Positions 16,085-23,823 of a stretch of 64,000 nucleotides of DNA are shown one piece after another. Within the stretch, counting starts at the first letter, position 1. Each line of letters begins with the position of its first letter. Origin of the DNA: Mangrovimonas yunxiaonensis. Lineage in GTDB: Bacteria; Bacteroidota; Bacteroidia; Flavobacteriales; Flavobacteriaceae. The stretch is from positions 492,501-556,500 of the forward strand of contig NZ_JPFK01000007.1 of NCBI RefSeq assembly GCF_000733475.1. Direction: 5' to 3'. Position numbers and translations under genes: made by a program. Below the pieces are notes generated by a model, which searched no databases, had not been told where the DNA came from, and saw nothing but the letters and a program-made list of their open reading frames with translations.

Positions 16085-16873
16085 TTAAAAGCGGCCAGGT
16101 TTTCTGCTTCGGCTAAGGACTTTGTATTCTTCGTAGCATTCGCTAATAGCATCGAGTATTTGCAGGTCGTTAGCTTCCTGTATAAACCCTTTGGAGTAAT
16201 TGCATTGACGTACAATTTCATCTAGATCAACGCGGTCTACCTGTAAAAGTGCCATAAGCATTTCTCTGTCAAATCGGTTGGCTAAGATGTTCCTAATTTC
16301 ATCGTCCTGTTTCATTTTCTTTAGCTTACGCATTTCGTTAGGCTGTTTGCCAAACATGCGGTGGAGAAAATCGGCCGGATTAAATATAGCGCCCAATACT
16401 TTGGTTACCCCATTTTTGTTACTTCCGGCTTCATAGCCCGTTGATGGCAACCCAGAAATGCTATAGCGGTAATTGGTGTTTATGGGGATTTGCTTAATGT
16501 CGACCGCCAAATATCCAGTAAGCTTGAATTCGTGAATGACAACTTCTTCAAGTGCCAGAGCAAGTTCTGTAAGCTCTATTGTCGATTCGCCGTATTTTAT
16601 CCAGTCGTTGGTAACCCGTACTTTAATCGATTTAAACCCCAAGTAAGAAAAGTGAAGGGTGTCGTTGGCTTTTGCGGTAAGCTTAAAGCGCCCTTCAGAA
16701 TTAGACGATGTTCCTTTTACCTCGTTTAGGTTTACAATATTTACATTTTCTAAAGGTTGGCCGTTTGCCGAGTTTAAAACCTTGCCCTTAACAAAAGTAT
16801 TTGTTCCCTCTTGGCCCGTGGCAGACAGGGTGATTATAAAAAAACTTATGAAAAGGTATAAGTAGAGTTTCAT
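16085..16873 (-). CDS. Carboxypeptidase-regulatory-like domain surface protein
   Basis: 262 residues from the ATG at 16873, chosen because it opens a signal peptide (about 1-20, ending Ala-Thr-Gly-Gln); upstream in-frame codons lie in non-coding sequence. Residues about 25-105 form a CarboxypepD_reg-like domain (Val-Lys-Gly-Lys-Val, Leu-Glu-Asn-Val-Asn-Ile, Ser-Glu-Gly-Arg-Phe, Phe-Ser-Tyr-Leu-Gly-Phe), as at the N-terminus of SusC-type receptors, but no barrel follows. The C-terminal 100 residues are helical and basic with no recognised motif. Role unknown; similar stand-alone proteins occur widely in Bacteroidota. Confidence 0.8.
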   Translation of the reverse strand: MKLYLYLFISFFIITLSATGQEGTNTFVKGKVLNSANGQPLENVNIVNLNEVKGTSSNSEGRFKLTAKANDTLHFSYLGFKSIKVRVTNDWIKYGESTIELTELALALEEVVIHEFKLTGYLAVDIKQIPINTNYRYSISGLPSTGYEAGSNKNGVTKVLGAIFNPADFLHRMFGKQPNEMRKLKKMKQDDEIRNILANRFDREMLMALLQVDRVDLDEIVRQCNYSKGFIQEANDLQILDAISECYEEYKVLSRSRKPGRF

Positions 16874-17120
16874 AACATGCGAATTGATTGTAAAAATAGG
16901 AAACTTAAAATGAAATTCACTTTTTTTGCATTTTTTTATGATTAATGTTTTATAAAAAAAATACGCAGATAAGGCATGCATAAGATCATTAAAAGGTAGG
17001 AAAAAGCTGAGGATTAAAATACAAGCGGTTTTTGTATGCTTTGCCCATTTAATAAGCCTGTAAGAATTGAAAGAAACTGGGTGATTTTCGCAAGAAAAGT
17101 CTTTAAAAATATGGGGTATA

Positions 17121-17150
17121 AAAAAAGAGCCCACTATTGTGGGCACTTTA
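17121..17150 (-). terminator. Intrinsic terminator after the DEAD-box helicase
   Basis: Stem GCCCAC (17129-17134) with GTGGGC (17139-17144), loop TATT; on the - strand it is followed by a run of seven T residues. Confidence 0.8.
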
Positions 17151-17164
17151 TATTACAATGCTAA

Positions 17165-18907
17165 TTATTTACGTCTAGAGCGTCTTGGTCTTGATGATGC
17201 TCCACCAAAGCCAGAACGCTTTCCTCGTGGTGCAGAACGATCGAAACCTTTGTTGTTTCCGCGTTGCTTTCTGCCATTGCCACGTTGGCGTTTTCCTTTT
17301 TTTCCTTGGCCTTTTTCTTCGGTAATTTCAACACTTATTTTTCGGCCGTTGTATTCTAGGTTGTTAAACGTCTCCAATACCTTCTTTTCGTGGGCGGTTT
17401 CGGTATTGAAAAAAGAGAACGTTCCCATAACATCTACTTTAAAGACATCGTCTTTGCCAAGCTGTAGGATGTCTCTAAGCATGTCCTTAAGTTCCATCCA
17501 GTTAAAGCCATCTTTCTTTCCAACGTTAATAAAGAATCTGGTAGACTGTTCGTTGCTGGTGTCACGTTCGCTGCTATGTGAGGCTTCAAGATTAAGGTCT
17601 TGGGCATCTTTATAGTAGTTATAAAAACGTGTAAATTCAACAGAGAAGAACTTTTTTATCAACTCTTCTTTGGTAACTTCCTCGAACAATTGGTTAATGC
17701 TGTCTAAATAACCGTCTATTTTATGGTTAATTTCGGTGTTGTGCACTTTATTGGCCAAGGACATAAGTTGTACCTCGCAGATTTCCATACCGCTTGGGAT
17801 GTCCTTTTTTATAAAATCCTTTTGAATTTTTCTTTCTATGGATTTAATGCGTCTTAGTTCACTTTTTGCTACTATAACCATAGAAACCCCTGTTTTTCCA
17901 GCACGTCCGGTACGCCCACTACGGTGCGTATAGGTTTCTATTTCGTCTGGCAACTGGTAGTTAATTACGTGGGTTATATCGTCTACATCAATACCTCTTG
18001 CGGCAACATCTGTAGCAACAAGCATTTGGATTTGCTTGTTTCTAAAGGCTTTCATAACTAAATCACGTTGGTTTTGGCTTAAATCGCCATGTAAGGCTCC
18101 TGCATTGTATCCGTCTTCTATTAATTTTTCGGCTACTTTTTGGGTGTCTCGTTTTGTACGGCAGAAAACCACCGAAAAAATATCTGGGTTTAAGTCGGCC
18201 AAACGCTTTAAGGCTAGGTAGCGCTGTCTGCCATTAACCACATAGTATTCGTGGCTTACCTGCTCGCTTCCTACGTTTTTGGCGCCAACCGTTACCTCTA
18301 TGGGGTTGTGCATGAATTTTTTGGCAATGGTTGCAACCTCTTTAGGCATGGTTGCCGAAAACAACCAAGTGCTTTTGTCTTTTGGCGTGTGCGAAAGGAT
18401 GTCGGTAATATCTTCGTAGAAGCCCATGTTAAGCATTTCATCGGCTTCATCTAAAACGGCATATTCTATTTTAGAAATATCGACCATTTTACGGCCAATC
18501 ATGTCTTTCATTCGTCCTGGGGTAGCAACAACAATTTGCGCCCCTTTCTTTATTTCTTTAGCTTGCTCGTTTATGCTTGCACCCCCGTAAATAGCGACTA
18601 CATTTAAACCGTTACAGTATTTGCCATAAAGTTTAAGCTCGTTGGTAATTTGTAAACAAAGCTCGCGGGTAGGTGAAAGAATAAGCCCTTGTGTGGTGCG
18701 GCTGTCAATATTTATTTTTTGCAGCATAGGAAACCCAAAAGCTGCGGTTTTTCCAGTACCGGTTTGTGCAAGAGCAACTAGATCGCGCTCTTCGCTTAAA
18801 AGGGTTGGAATGGCTTTTTCTTGAACTTCACTAGGGGTTTTAAATCCTAAATCGGTAATGGCTTGCAATAGGTCGCTGTTAAGACCTAAATCTTGAAATG
18901 TGTTCAT
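17165..18907 (-). CDS. deaD: DEAD-box RNA helicase, DeaD/CsdA-like
   Basis: 580 residues. Helicase core motifs are in order: Gln-Thr-Gly-Thr-Gly-Lys-Thr (Walker A), Pro-Thr-Arg-Glu-Leu, Asp-Glu-Ala-Asp, Ser-Ala-Thr, and His-Arg-Ser-Gly-Arg-Thr-Gly-Arg. A DbpA-type RNA-binding domain follows at about 465-540, and the protein ends in an Arg/Gly/Lys-rich tail. Such helicases unwind structured RNA during ribosome assembly and cold adaptation. The predicted promoter is about 129 nt upstream (19041-19048), giving a long leader as often seen for cold-induced helicase genes. A terminator follows the gene. Confidence 0.93.
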   Translation of the reverse strand: MNTFQDLGLNSDLLQAITDLGFKTPSEVQEKAIPTLLSEERDLVALAQTGTGKTAAFGFPMLQKINIDSRTTQGLILSPTRELCLQITNELKLYGKYCNGLNVVAIYGGASINEQAKEIKKGAQIVVATPGRMKDMIGRKMVDISKIEYAVLDEADEMLNMGFYEDITDILSHTPKDKSTWLFSATMPKEVATIAKKFMHNPIEVTVGAKNVGSEQVSHEYYVVNGRQRYLALKRLADLNPDIFSVVFCRTKRDTQKVAEKLIEDGYNAGALHGDLSQNQRDLVMKAFRNKQIQMLVATDVAARGIDVDDITHVINYQLPDEIETYTHRSGRTGRAGKTGVSMVIVAKSELRRIKSIERKIQKDFIKKDIPSGMEICEVQLMSLANKVHNTEINHKIDGYLDSINQLFEEVTKEELIKKFFSVEFTRFYNYYKDAQDLNLEASHSSERDTSNEQSTRFFINVGKKDGFNWMELKDMLRDILQLGKDDVFKVDVMGTFSFFNTETAHEKKVLETFNNLEYNGRKISVEITEEKGQGKKGKRQRGNGRKQRGNNKGFDRSAPRGKRSGFGGASSRPRRSRRK

Positions 18908-19040
18908 TTGTTTTAAGTAAGTATTCGATTGTAATGTGTAGTGTTACCTAGAAGCGAATCGACATACTTAACCTTAAAACTTCTTGCAACACATCCTCAC
19001 CTTGAGGAATTTATAACGCACTATCCTGCGTTTCAGGCTG

Positions 19041-19048
19041 CAAAGATA
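19041..19048 (-). promoter_or_regulatory. Promoter -7 element (TATCTTTG) of deaD, with ~129-nt leader
   Basis: The + strand reads CAAAGATA. A start of transcription near 19036 gives a leader to 18908. The leader contains small hairpins, for example CCTCA/TGAGG around 18990-19002. Confidence 0.6.
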
Positions 19049-19062
19049 CACTTTTATTTGGG

Positions 19063-19101
19063 AAGTGATTTTTTTCGCTAAAAAAAGCTAAAAAATCACT
19101 T
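19063..19101. repeat. Perfect 12-bp inverted repeat between deaD promoter and lipoprotein gene
   Basis: AAGTGATTTTTT (19063-19074) pairs with AAAAAATCACTT (19090-19101) across a 15-nt spacer. It lies just after the lipoprotein stop and just upstream of the deaD promoter. It may end lipoprotein transcription, although the T run is inside the stem, or act on deaD. Confidence 0.55.
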
Positions 19102-19118
19102 TGCTTTATAAATAAAAA

Positions 19119-19580
19119 CTACTGATGATAAGCTGCGTTATGCGCTAATGCGTTACCACAGCTGCTGCAATTTCCTGCACTGCCAGATCCGCCACTACAG
19201 CCGTTGCTACAGGTGTAATGCCAAAGTCCGGCAGCATTTTGTCCAGATGGGGTGTTTGTAGGTGTGGCAAAAGGACTTGACGATGTGTTTGTTGGCGCGG
19301 CTTTTTGAGTGTTATGATAAGCTGGGTTATGTGTTAAGATGCTTCCGCAAACCGAACACATTCCTGCAGAATTTGATCCGCTATTACACCCTTTATCGCA
19401 GGTGTAATGATATACAATGTTTTTGTTTTCTGTTGTATTGGTTTGTTTAGGCTTGCTGGGTGTTGTTGCTGTTGTTTTGGTGCTTTCTTCTTTAGGAGCA
19501 GCTGTTTTAGCTTCGTCCTTACATGAAAAAAAACTGGTTAAACAAAGGCATAATACTATAAAGGTTTTAAAATATTTCAT
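19119..19580 (-). CDS. Cysteine-rich lipoprotein with two tandem metal-binding-like modules
   Basis: 153 residues from the ATG at 19580, which opens a lipoprotein signal peptide with the lipobox Phe-Phe-Ser-Cys; an upstream in-frame ATG at 19625 would break this. A Thr/Lys-rich linker is followed by two near-identical modules (about 69-102 and 120-152) of the form His-Tyr-Thr-Cys-x2-Gly-Cys, Gly/Ser-rich stretch, Ala-Gly-x-Cys-x2-Cys-Gly, His-Asn-x-Ala-Tyr-His. The pattern resembles the heavy-metal-binding domain found in copper and zinc resistance proteins; metal binding in the periplasm is inferred. Confidence 0.82.
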   Translation of the reverse strand: MKYFKTFIVLCLCLTSFFSCKDEAKTAAPKEESTKTTATTPSKPKQTNTTENKNIVYHYTCDKGCNSGSNSAGMCSVCGSILTHNPAYHNTQKAAPTNTSSSPFATPTNTPSGQNAAGLWHYTCSNGCSGGSGSAGNCSSCGNALAHNAAYHQ

Positions 19581-19662
19581 AAGGCTATTTTTTGTGAGTG
19601 GAAATATAAGACTTATTTTTTTCAACTTAAGGCTTTTTAAGTATTGTTATTTAACGAGGGTG

Positions 19663-20238
19663 TTAGTGGTTGTTTAAAAATGCCACTAATTTAGAGACGG
19701 CTTTTCCGCGATGTCCAATACGGTTTTTTTCTTCTAAAGATATTTCGGCAAAGGTTTGGTTGTAGCCCTCGGCTTTAAAAATAGGGTCGTAACCAAAACC
19801 GGCGTTACCATATTTTTTTGTAGTGATTTCGCCTTTGCAAATACCTGTAAAGGTGTGTGTTTTGCCGTTTAAAATTAAAGCGATAACGGTTTTAAACTGT
19901 GCGCCTCTATTAGGCTTGTTGTTAAGGTTGTCAAGTAGTTTTTCCATATTGTCGTTGGCGTTGCGTTGTGGCCCGGCATAGCGAGCAGATAACACTCCAG
20001 GGTCGCCATTCAAAGCCTCAACCTCTAGGCCTGTATCGTCTGCAAAACAGTCGTAACCATAGTGTTGTTTTATGTATTCTGCCTTTTGCAGGGCGTTGCC
20101 AGAAATGGTGTCTTGAGTTTCAGGAATATCTTCTAAGCAGTTAATGTCTTTTAGTCCCAACAGTTTAATGTTGTTCGGGATAAGCTGTTGTACTTCTTTA
20201 ATTTTATTGCTGTTGTTTGTGGCAAAAACAAGTGTCAT
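19663..20238 (-). CDS. rdgB: Non-canonical purine NTP pyrophosphatase (RdgB/HAM1)
   Basis: 191 residues from the ATG at 20238, where the family normally starts (Leu-Val-Phe-Ala-Thr-Asn-Asn). Further upstream ATGs at 20256 and 20268 are in frame, but the last lies within the promoter element. The enzyme hydrolyses dITP, XTP and similar nucleotides to monophosphates, keeping them out of DNA. Visible motifs are Ala-Asp-Asp-Thr-Gly-Leu, Pro-Gly-Val-Leu-Ser-Ala-Arg-Tyr and Gly-Phe-Gly-Tyr-Asp-Pro-Ile-Phe, with Ile-Gly-His-Arg-Gly-Lys-Ala near the end. Confidence 0.93.
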   Translation of the reverse strand: MTLVFATNNSNKIKEVQQLIPNNIKLLGLKDINCLEDIPETQDTISGNALQKAEYIKQHYGYDCFADDTGLEVEALNGDPGVLSARYAGPQRNANDNMEKLLDNLNNKPNRGAQFKTVIALILNGKTHTFTGICKGEITTKKYGNAGFGYDPIFKAEGYNQTFAEISLEEKNRIGHRGKAVSKLVAFLNNH

Positions 20239-20265
20239 GGCATGGTTATTTTGCATGTTAAGGGA

Positions 20266-20273
20266 CAAAGATA
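20266..20273 (-). promoter_or_regulatory. Promoter -7 element (TATCTTTG) of rdgB
   Basis: The + strand reads CAAAGATA. Predicted transcription start near 20261, which argues against the ATG at 20268 as start codon. Confidence 0.65.
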
Positions 20274-20358
20274 AAAACCCTGTTTGGCTTCTGCCTTTTT
20301 TTGATAAAAAATTGGATTAACTATGACAATTTTCATGTTTTATTCCTATTTTAAGGTC

Positions 20359-20366
20359 TAATTTTG
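20359..20366 (+). promoter_or_regulatory. Promoter -7 element (TAATTTTG) of hpf
   Basis: TAnnTTTG match 35 nt before the ATG at 20402. Confidence 0.6.
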
Positions 20367-20401
20367 ATAATATAATTAATAACCCAATAACCTATTGAAT
20401 T

Positions 20402-20701
20402 ATGACTGTAAACATAAGATACGTCAATATGGACGCGAGTGAAGCGCTTACCGCTTATACCGAGAAGAAGTTAGCGCCTTTAACCAAGAAGCACGATTTT
20501 TTAATTACTTGTGATGTTGCTTTTAAGCTAGATAACAACCACAAAGACCAAGGACATATTTGCAATATGGAGCTTAGTCTCCCTGGTCCACGTATTTTTG
20601 CCACTTCGACCGAGAAAAATTTTGAAATGGCCGTTAAAGAGACCATTAGCGATCTTGAAAAGCAGTTAAGTAAGCGCAGGCATACGTTTCAAACCCACTA
20701 A
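20402..20701 (+). CDS. hpf: Ribosome hibernation-promoting factor (HPF/RaiA family), short form
   Basis: 99 residues of the S30AE/HPF fold: beta strands at the start (Val-Asn-Ile-Arg-Tyr), a helix with Leu-Thr-Ala-Tyr-Thr-Glu-Lys-Lys, and a second helix with Ala-Val-Lys-Glu-Thr-Ile-Ser-Asp-Leu-Glu-Lys-Gln. The short form lacks the C-terminal dimerisation domain. It binds the 30S decoding region and silences ribosomes in stationary phase. The last 4 bases overlap the convergent rlmH. Confidence 0.9.
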   Translation: MTVNIRYVNMDASEALTAYTEKKLAPLTKKHDFLITCDVAFKLDNNHKDQGHICNMELSLPGPRIFATSTEKNFEMAVKETISDLEKQLSKRRHTFQTH

Positions 20702-21171
20702 CGGTGGTGGTATGGCTCATTTCTTAAAATAGTGAAGCCACGATATAGCTGCTCGATAAAAAAGAGCCGTATCATTTGATGGGAAAAGGTCATTTTACTT
20801 AATGACAGTTTCCCATCACTTTTATTATAAACCTCTTGCGAGAAACCGTAGGGGCCGCCAATAACAAATACCAGCTGTTTAATTCCAGAGTTCATGTGTT
20901 TTTGAAGGTAGGATGAAAATGCCTCAGAAGTCATGTGTTTGCCATTTTCATCTAATAAAATCAAAACATCGGAAGCTGAGACTTTGGAAAGTATTTGCTC
21001 GCCTTCCTTTTGTTTTTGTTGGGCTTCGCTTAGGTTTTTAGCGTTTTTAATGTCGGGAATGATTTCAAATTCGAATTTAATGTAAAACCCCAGCCTCTTT
21101 TGGTAATCTGCCATTAGGGTTTGTAGGTTTTTATTATCGGTTTTTCCTATGGCAATAAGTTTAATGTTCAT
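20698..21171 (-). CDS. rlmH: 23S rRNA (pseudouridine1915-N3)-methyltransferase
   Basis: 157 residues, the standard length. It is a SPOUT methyltransferase that modifies pseudouridine 1915 of 23S rRNA in assembled 70S ribosomes. Visible are Leu-Leu-Asp-Glu-Asn-Gly-Lys, the knot motif Val-Ile-Gly-Gly-Pro-Tyr-Gly and the C-terminal Leu-Tyr-Arg-Gly-x3-Leu-Arg-Asn-Glu-Pro-Tyr-His. It follows the 21175-21966 gene with a 3-bp gap, so they are probably co-transcribed. Confidence 0.96.
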   Translation of the reverse strand: MNIKLIAIGKTDNKNLQTLMADYQKRLGFYIKFEFEIIPDIKNAKNLSEAQQKQKEGEQILSKVSASDVLILLDENGKHMTSEAFSSYLQKHMNSGIKQLVFVIGGPYGFSQEVYNKSDGKLSLSKMTFSHQMIRLFFIEQLYRGFTILRNEPYHHR

Positions 21172-21174
21172 AAT

Positions 21175-21966
21175 TTAAAAGCAGTGGGTTAAGGTGTTGG
21201 GGGTGAATTGTGTTTTAAAAACACCCAAGGCTTTTTTGCCGTGTATTAGGCTGTTCTTCCAGTCATTTTTAAACGTGCTCCAATCGGATTGTTTTAAAAT
21301 TTGATCGATTTGATTGTCGGACAAATGGCTGCCTAAAAGCATAAACTCGCCATCAGGCTTTAAAATAAGGGCGCAATTGTCTTGTGCAATTTTAAAGAAC
21401 AAGTTTTTAAAAAGCCCGCTGTCTTTTAACCAAACGTCTGAGTTGAAAAGGGGCTCAATGTTTGGAGGATTAGGTTGATACATGCTGTAAAACGCAACGG
21501 GATAATCGGCTTCTAACTGTTGCTTGCACTTTTTGGCAGATACTTCTAGGTGTTTTATTTGTTTTTTTACCCGTCTAGGTCTATGGAGCGAATTACTGGT
21601 GGTACTACCTTTAAAAAGCTTTTCCTTTGGGGTTAACCCTAGTGTGTTTACGTTGTCGGTATATTTAATAATGATTGTTGAACCTTCGGGAATGGCCTTG
21701 TTACTATCCCTGATGAGTACTTTTTTTATTTGTTGAAAATGGGTTTCAGAAATTTCACCAAACTTGTAGCGATAAAGGATTTTCTGGATAATTAACCCCT
21801 CGCTACTGTAGGTTAAACACTTAAACATAATGTTATTGCACTTTTCTTTAAACGCTTGTTCCGAAATTTCATTCATATGTTCATCAAGGTAGACTTCTTG
21901 CTGCGAGAAGATTATGGTGCTTGTTAGAAGAAATAAAGCGCTTAGAATGTATTTTTTTAGATGCAT
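21175..21966 (-). CDS. Secreted protein of unknown function
   Basis: 263 residues with a signal peptide (about 1-21, ending Phe-Ser-Gln). The mature part has scattered cysteines and a basic middle (Arg-Pro-Arg-Arg-Val-Lys-Lys). I recognise no domain; thioredoxin-like redox motifs are absent. It lies 3 bp upstream of rlmH on the same strand, which implies co-transcription but no obvious shared function. Confidence 0.72.
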   Translation of the reverse strand: MHLKKYILSALFLLTSTIIFSQQEVYLDEHMNEISEQAFKEKCNNIMFKCLTYSSEGLIIQKILYRYKFGEISETHFQQIKKVLIRDSNKAIPEGSTIIIKYTDNVNTLGLTPKEKLFKGSTTSNSLHRPRRVKKQIKHLEVSAKKCKQQLEADYPVAFYSMYQPNPPNIEPLFNSDVWLKDSGLFKNLFFKIAQDNCALILKPDGEFMLLGSHLSDNQIDQILKQSDWSTFKNDWKNSLIHGKKALGVFKTQFTPNTLTHCF

Positions 21967-22022
21967 TGAAAAAGAATAATTAAAAATGCTATATTTTTAT
22001 GGTATTCAAAATAACAAAAAAA

Positions 22023-22880
22023 ATGATTTCCGAAGCGCAATTTAATAAAGAAATAGATCTCATTATAGCCAATGCCGTTAGGGAGGATGTTGGCGATGGC
22101 GACCATAGTTCGCTAGCGTGCATTCCTGAAGATGCTATGGGCCAAGCCAAGCTGCTGGTTAAGGACGAAGGCATTATTGCAGGAGTAGAGTTTGCCAGAA
22201 TGGTTTTTAAGCATGTTGATAAACGACTGAAAATGAAAACGTTTATAAACGATGGCCGCAGCGTAAAGTACGGAGACGTGGTGTTTTATGTGCAAGGGCC
22301 ATCGCAAGCCATTCTAAAGGCAGAGCGATTGGTGCTTAATGCCATGCAACGCATGAGTGCTATTGCCACCAAAACCAAAACGTTTGTAGATGTTTTGGAG
22401 GGCACCCAGACCCAAATATTAGATACCCGAAAAACAACACCAGGCATACGCGCACTAGAAAAATGGGCCGTAAAAATAGGAGGAGGCGTAAACCACAGGT
22501 TTGCCCTTTACGATATGATTATGCTTAAGGACAATCATATCGATTTTGCTGGAGGTATTACCAAAGCTATAAGCAAAACCAAACAGTATTTGTTAGACCA
22601 TGAAAAAGATTTGAAGATTATTGTTGAGGCCCGCGATTTGGATGAAATAAAAGAAATCTTGAAGAGCGATGGTGTTTACCGAATATTAATCGATAATTTT
22701 AATTTTGAAGATACTAAAAAGGCCGTTCAGCTTATTGGTAACAAATGCCAAACCGAATCGTCTGGCGGGATTACCTTAAAAACTGCTAGACAATATGCCG
22801 ATTGTGGGGTAGATTATATTTCTTCAGGAGCATTAACGCACTCGGTTTACAACATGGATTTAAGTTTAAAAGCGGTGTAA
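22023..22880 (+). CDS. nadC: Nicotinate-nucleotide pyrophosphorylase (carboxylating)
   Basis: 285 residues from the ATG at 22023; an in-frame ATG at 21999 is too close to the promoter-like TATATTTT at 21990-21997. The enzyme makes nicotinate mononucleotide from quinolinate and PRPP in de novo NAD synthesis. Glu-Asp-Val-Gly-Asp-Gly-Asp-His-Ser, Arg-Lys-Thr-Thr-Pro-Gly and Leu-Lys-Asp-Asn-His motifs are visible, as is the Glu-Ala/Ser-Gly-Gly-Ile phosphate loop near the end. It is the first gene of a tight operon with the BrkB-like gene and priA (gaps of 3 and 1 bp). Confidence 0.95.
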   Translation: MISEAQFNKEIDLIIANAVREDVGDGDHSSLACIPEDAMGQAKLLVKDEGIIAGVEFARMVFKHVDKRLKMKTFINDGRSVKYGDVVFYVQGPSQAILKAERLVLNAMQRMSAIATKTKTFVDVLEGTQTQILDTRKTTPGIRALEKWAVKIGGGVNHRFALYDMIMLKDNHIDFAGGITKAISKTKQYLLDHEKDLKIIVEARDLDEIKEILKSDGVYRILIDNFNFEDTKKAVQLIGNKCQTESSGGITLKTARQYADCGVDYISSGALTHSVYNMDLSLKAV

Positions 22881-22883
22881 TCT

Positions 22884-23822
22884 ATGACCAAGCCTATTGA
22901 GGACAAACTAAAAAAAATACCTCTTGTTAATCTTGTTGTTAGGTTTTTTAAGGAAATTAAACTGCCGGGTTTCGAGGGCTTGTCCTTGTACGACCTTCTG
23001 GAGCTGTACGTATTGGGTATTGCTAAAGGCGCTTTAACCACACGTGCCAGCGCTATAGCATTTAGCTTTTTTACAGCCCTGTTTCCGTTTTTGCTGTTTG
23101 TGCTTATTATTATCCCGTACATTCCTATCGATGATTTTAAGATAGAATTTTTAAGGTTTTTAAATTCCTTTTTACCACCAAGTACGTCAGATTTTTTCTT
23201 TCACAATATTTTCGAGAATATAGACAGTACCCAACGTGGCGGTTTACTTTCATCGGTGTTATTGGTATCGGTTTTTTTAATGGCCAACGGGATTAGTGCG
23301 GTATTTTCCGGGTTCGAAAACTCGTACCACGAGCAACTGTCTAGAAATGTGGTAAAGCAGTACCTGTATGCTTTGGGGGTTGCCTTAATTTTGGCATTCT
23401 TATTAATACTAACGGTTTTGGTTTTGGGGTATTTTCAAATTTATGTTATTGGCAATTTAGAGAATTATGGGGTGGTTAAAAATGTAGATACCTGGATGAT
23501 TTTAGCAAAATACGGCTTTTTTGTACTCATGGTTTATCTGGCCACGGCCATACTGTATTATTTTGGTACTAGGGAAGGGAAGGCTTCCAAGTTTTTTTCG
23601 ATTGGTGCGGTATTAACCACGGTTTTAATTATTGTTAACTCTTATTTGTTTGGTATTTATATTGAGAATTTTTCCAAGTATAATGAGCTGTATGGCTCCA
23701 TAGGGGCATTGCTTATTCTACTGTTTTACCTTTGGCTTAATTCCAATATGTTGCTTTTGGGATACGAACTTAATGCCTCTTTAAATCGTTTGCGTAAGAT
23801 TAACGAAAAAAGTATTTTTTAA
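22884..23822 (+). CDS. YihY/BrkB-like inner-membrane protein
   Basis: 312 residues with about six predicted membrane helices. Ala-Ser-Ala-Ile-Ala-Phe-Ser-Phe-Phe-Thr-Ala near residue 55 and Ile-Gly-Ala-Leu-Leu-Ile-Leu-Leu-Phe-Tyr-Leu-Trp-Leu-Asn near 275 are signatures of the YihY (formerly RNase BN) family. The molecular role is uncertain; proposals include lipid or solute transport. It lies 3 bp after nadC and 1 bp before priA. Confidence 0.9.
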   Translation: MTKPIEDKLKKIPLVNLVVRFFKEIKLPGFEGLSLYDLLELYVLGIAKGALTTRASAIAFSFFTALFPFLLFVLIIIPYIPIDDFKIEFLRFLNSFLPPSTSDFFFHNIFENIDSTQRGGLLSSVLLVSVFLMANGISAVFSGFENSYHEQLSRNVVKQYLYALGVALILAFLLILTVLVLGYFQIYVIGNLENYGVVKNVDTWMILAKYGFFVLMVYLATAILYYFGTREGKASKFFSIGAVLTTVLIIVNSYLFGIYIENFSKYNELYGSIGALLILLFYLWLNSNMLLLGYELNASLNRLRKINEKSIF

Positions 23823-23823
23823 T

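Noticed and set aside
16874-17146. N-terminal extension of the CarboxypepD_reg-like protein
   Set aside because: It would bury the signal peptide 91 residues inside the protein and runs across non-coding AT-rich sequence and into the terminator of deaD.
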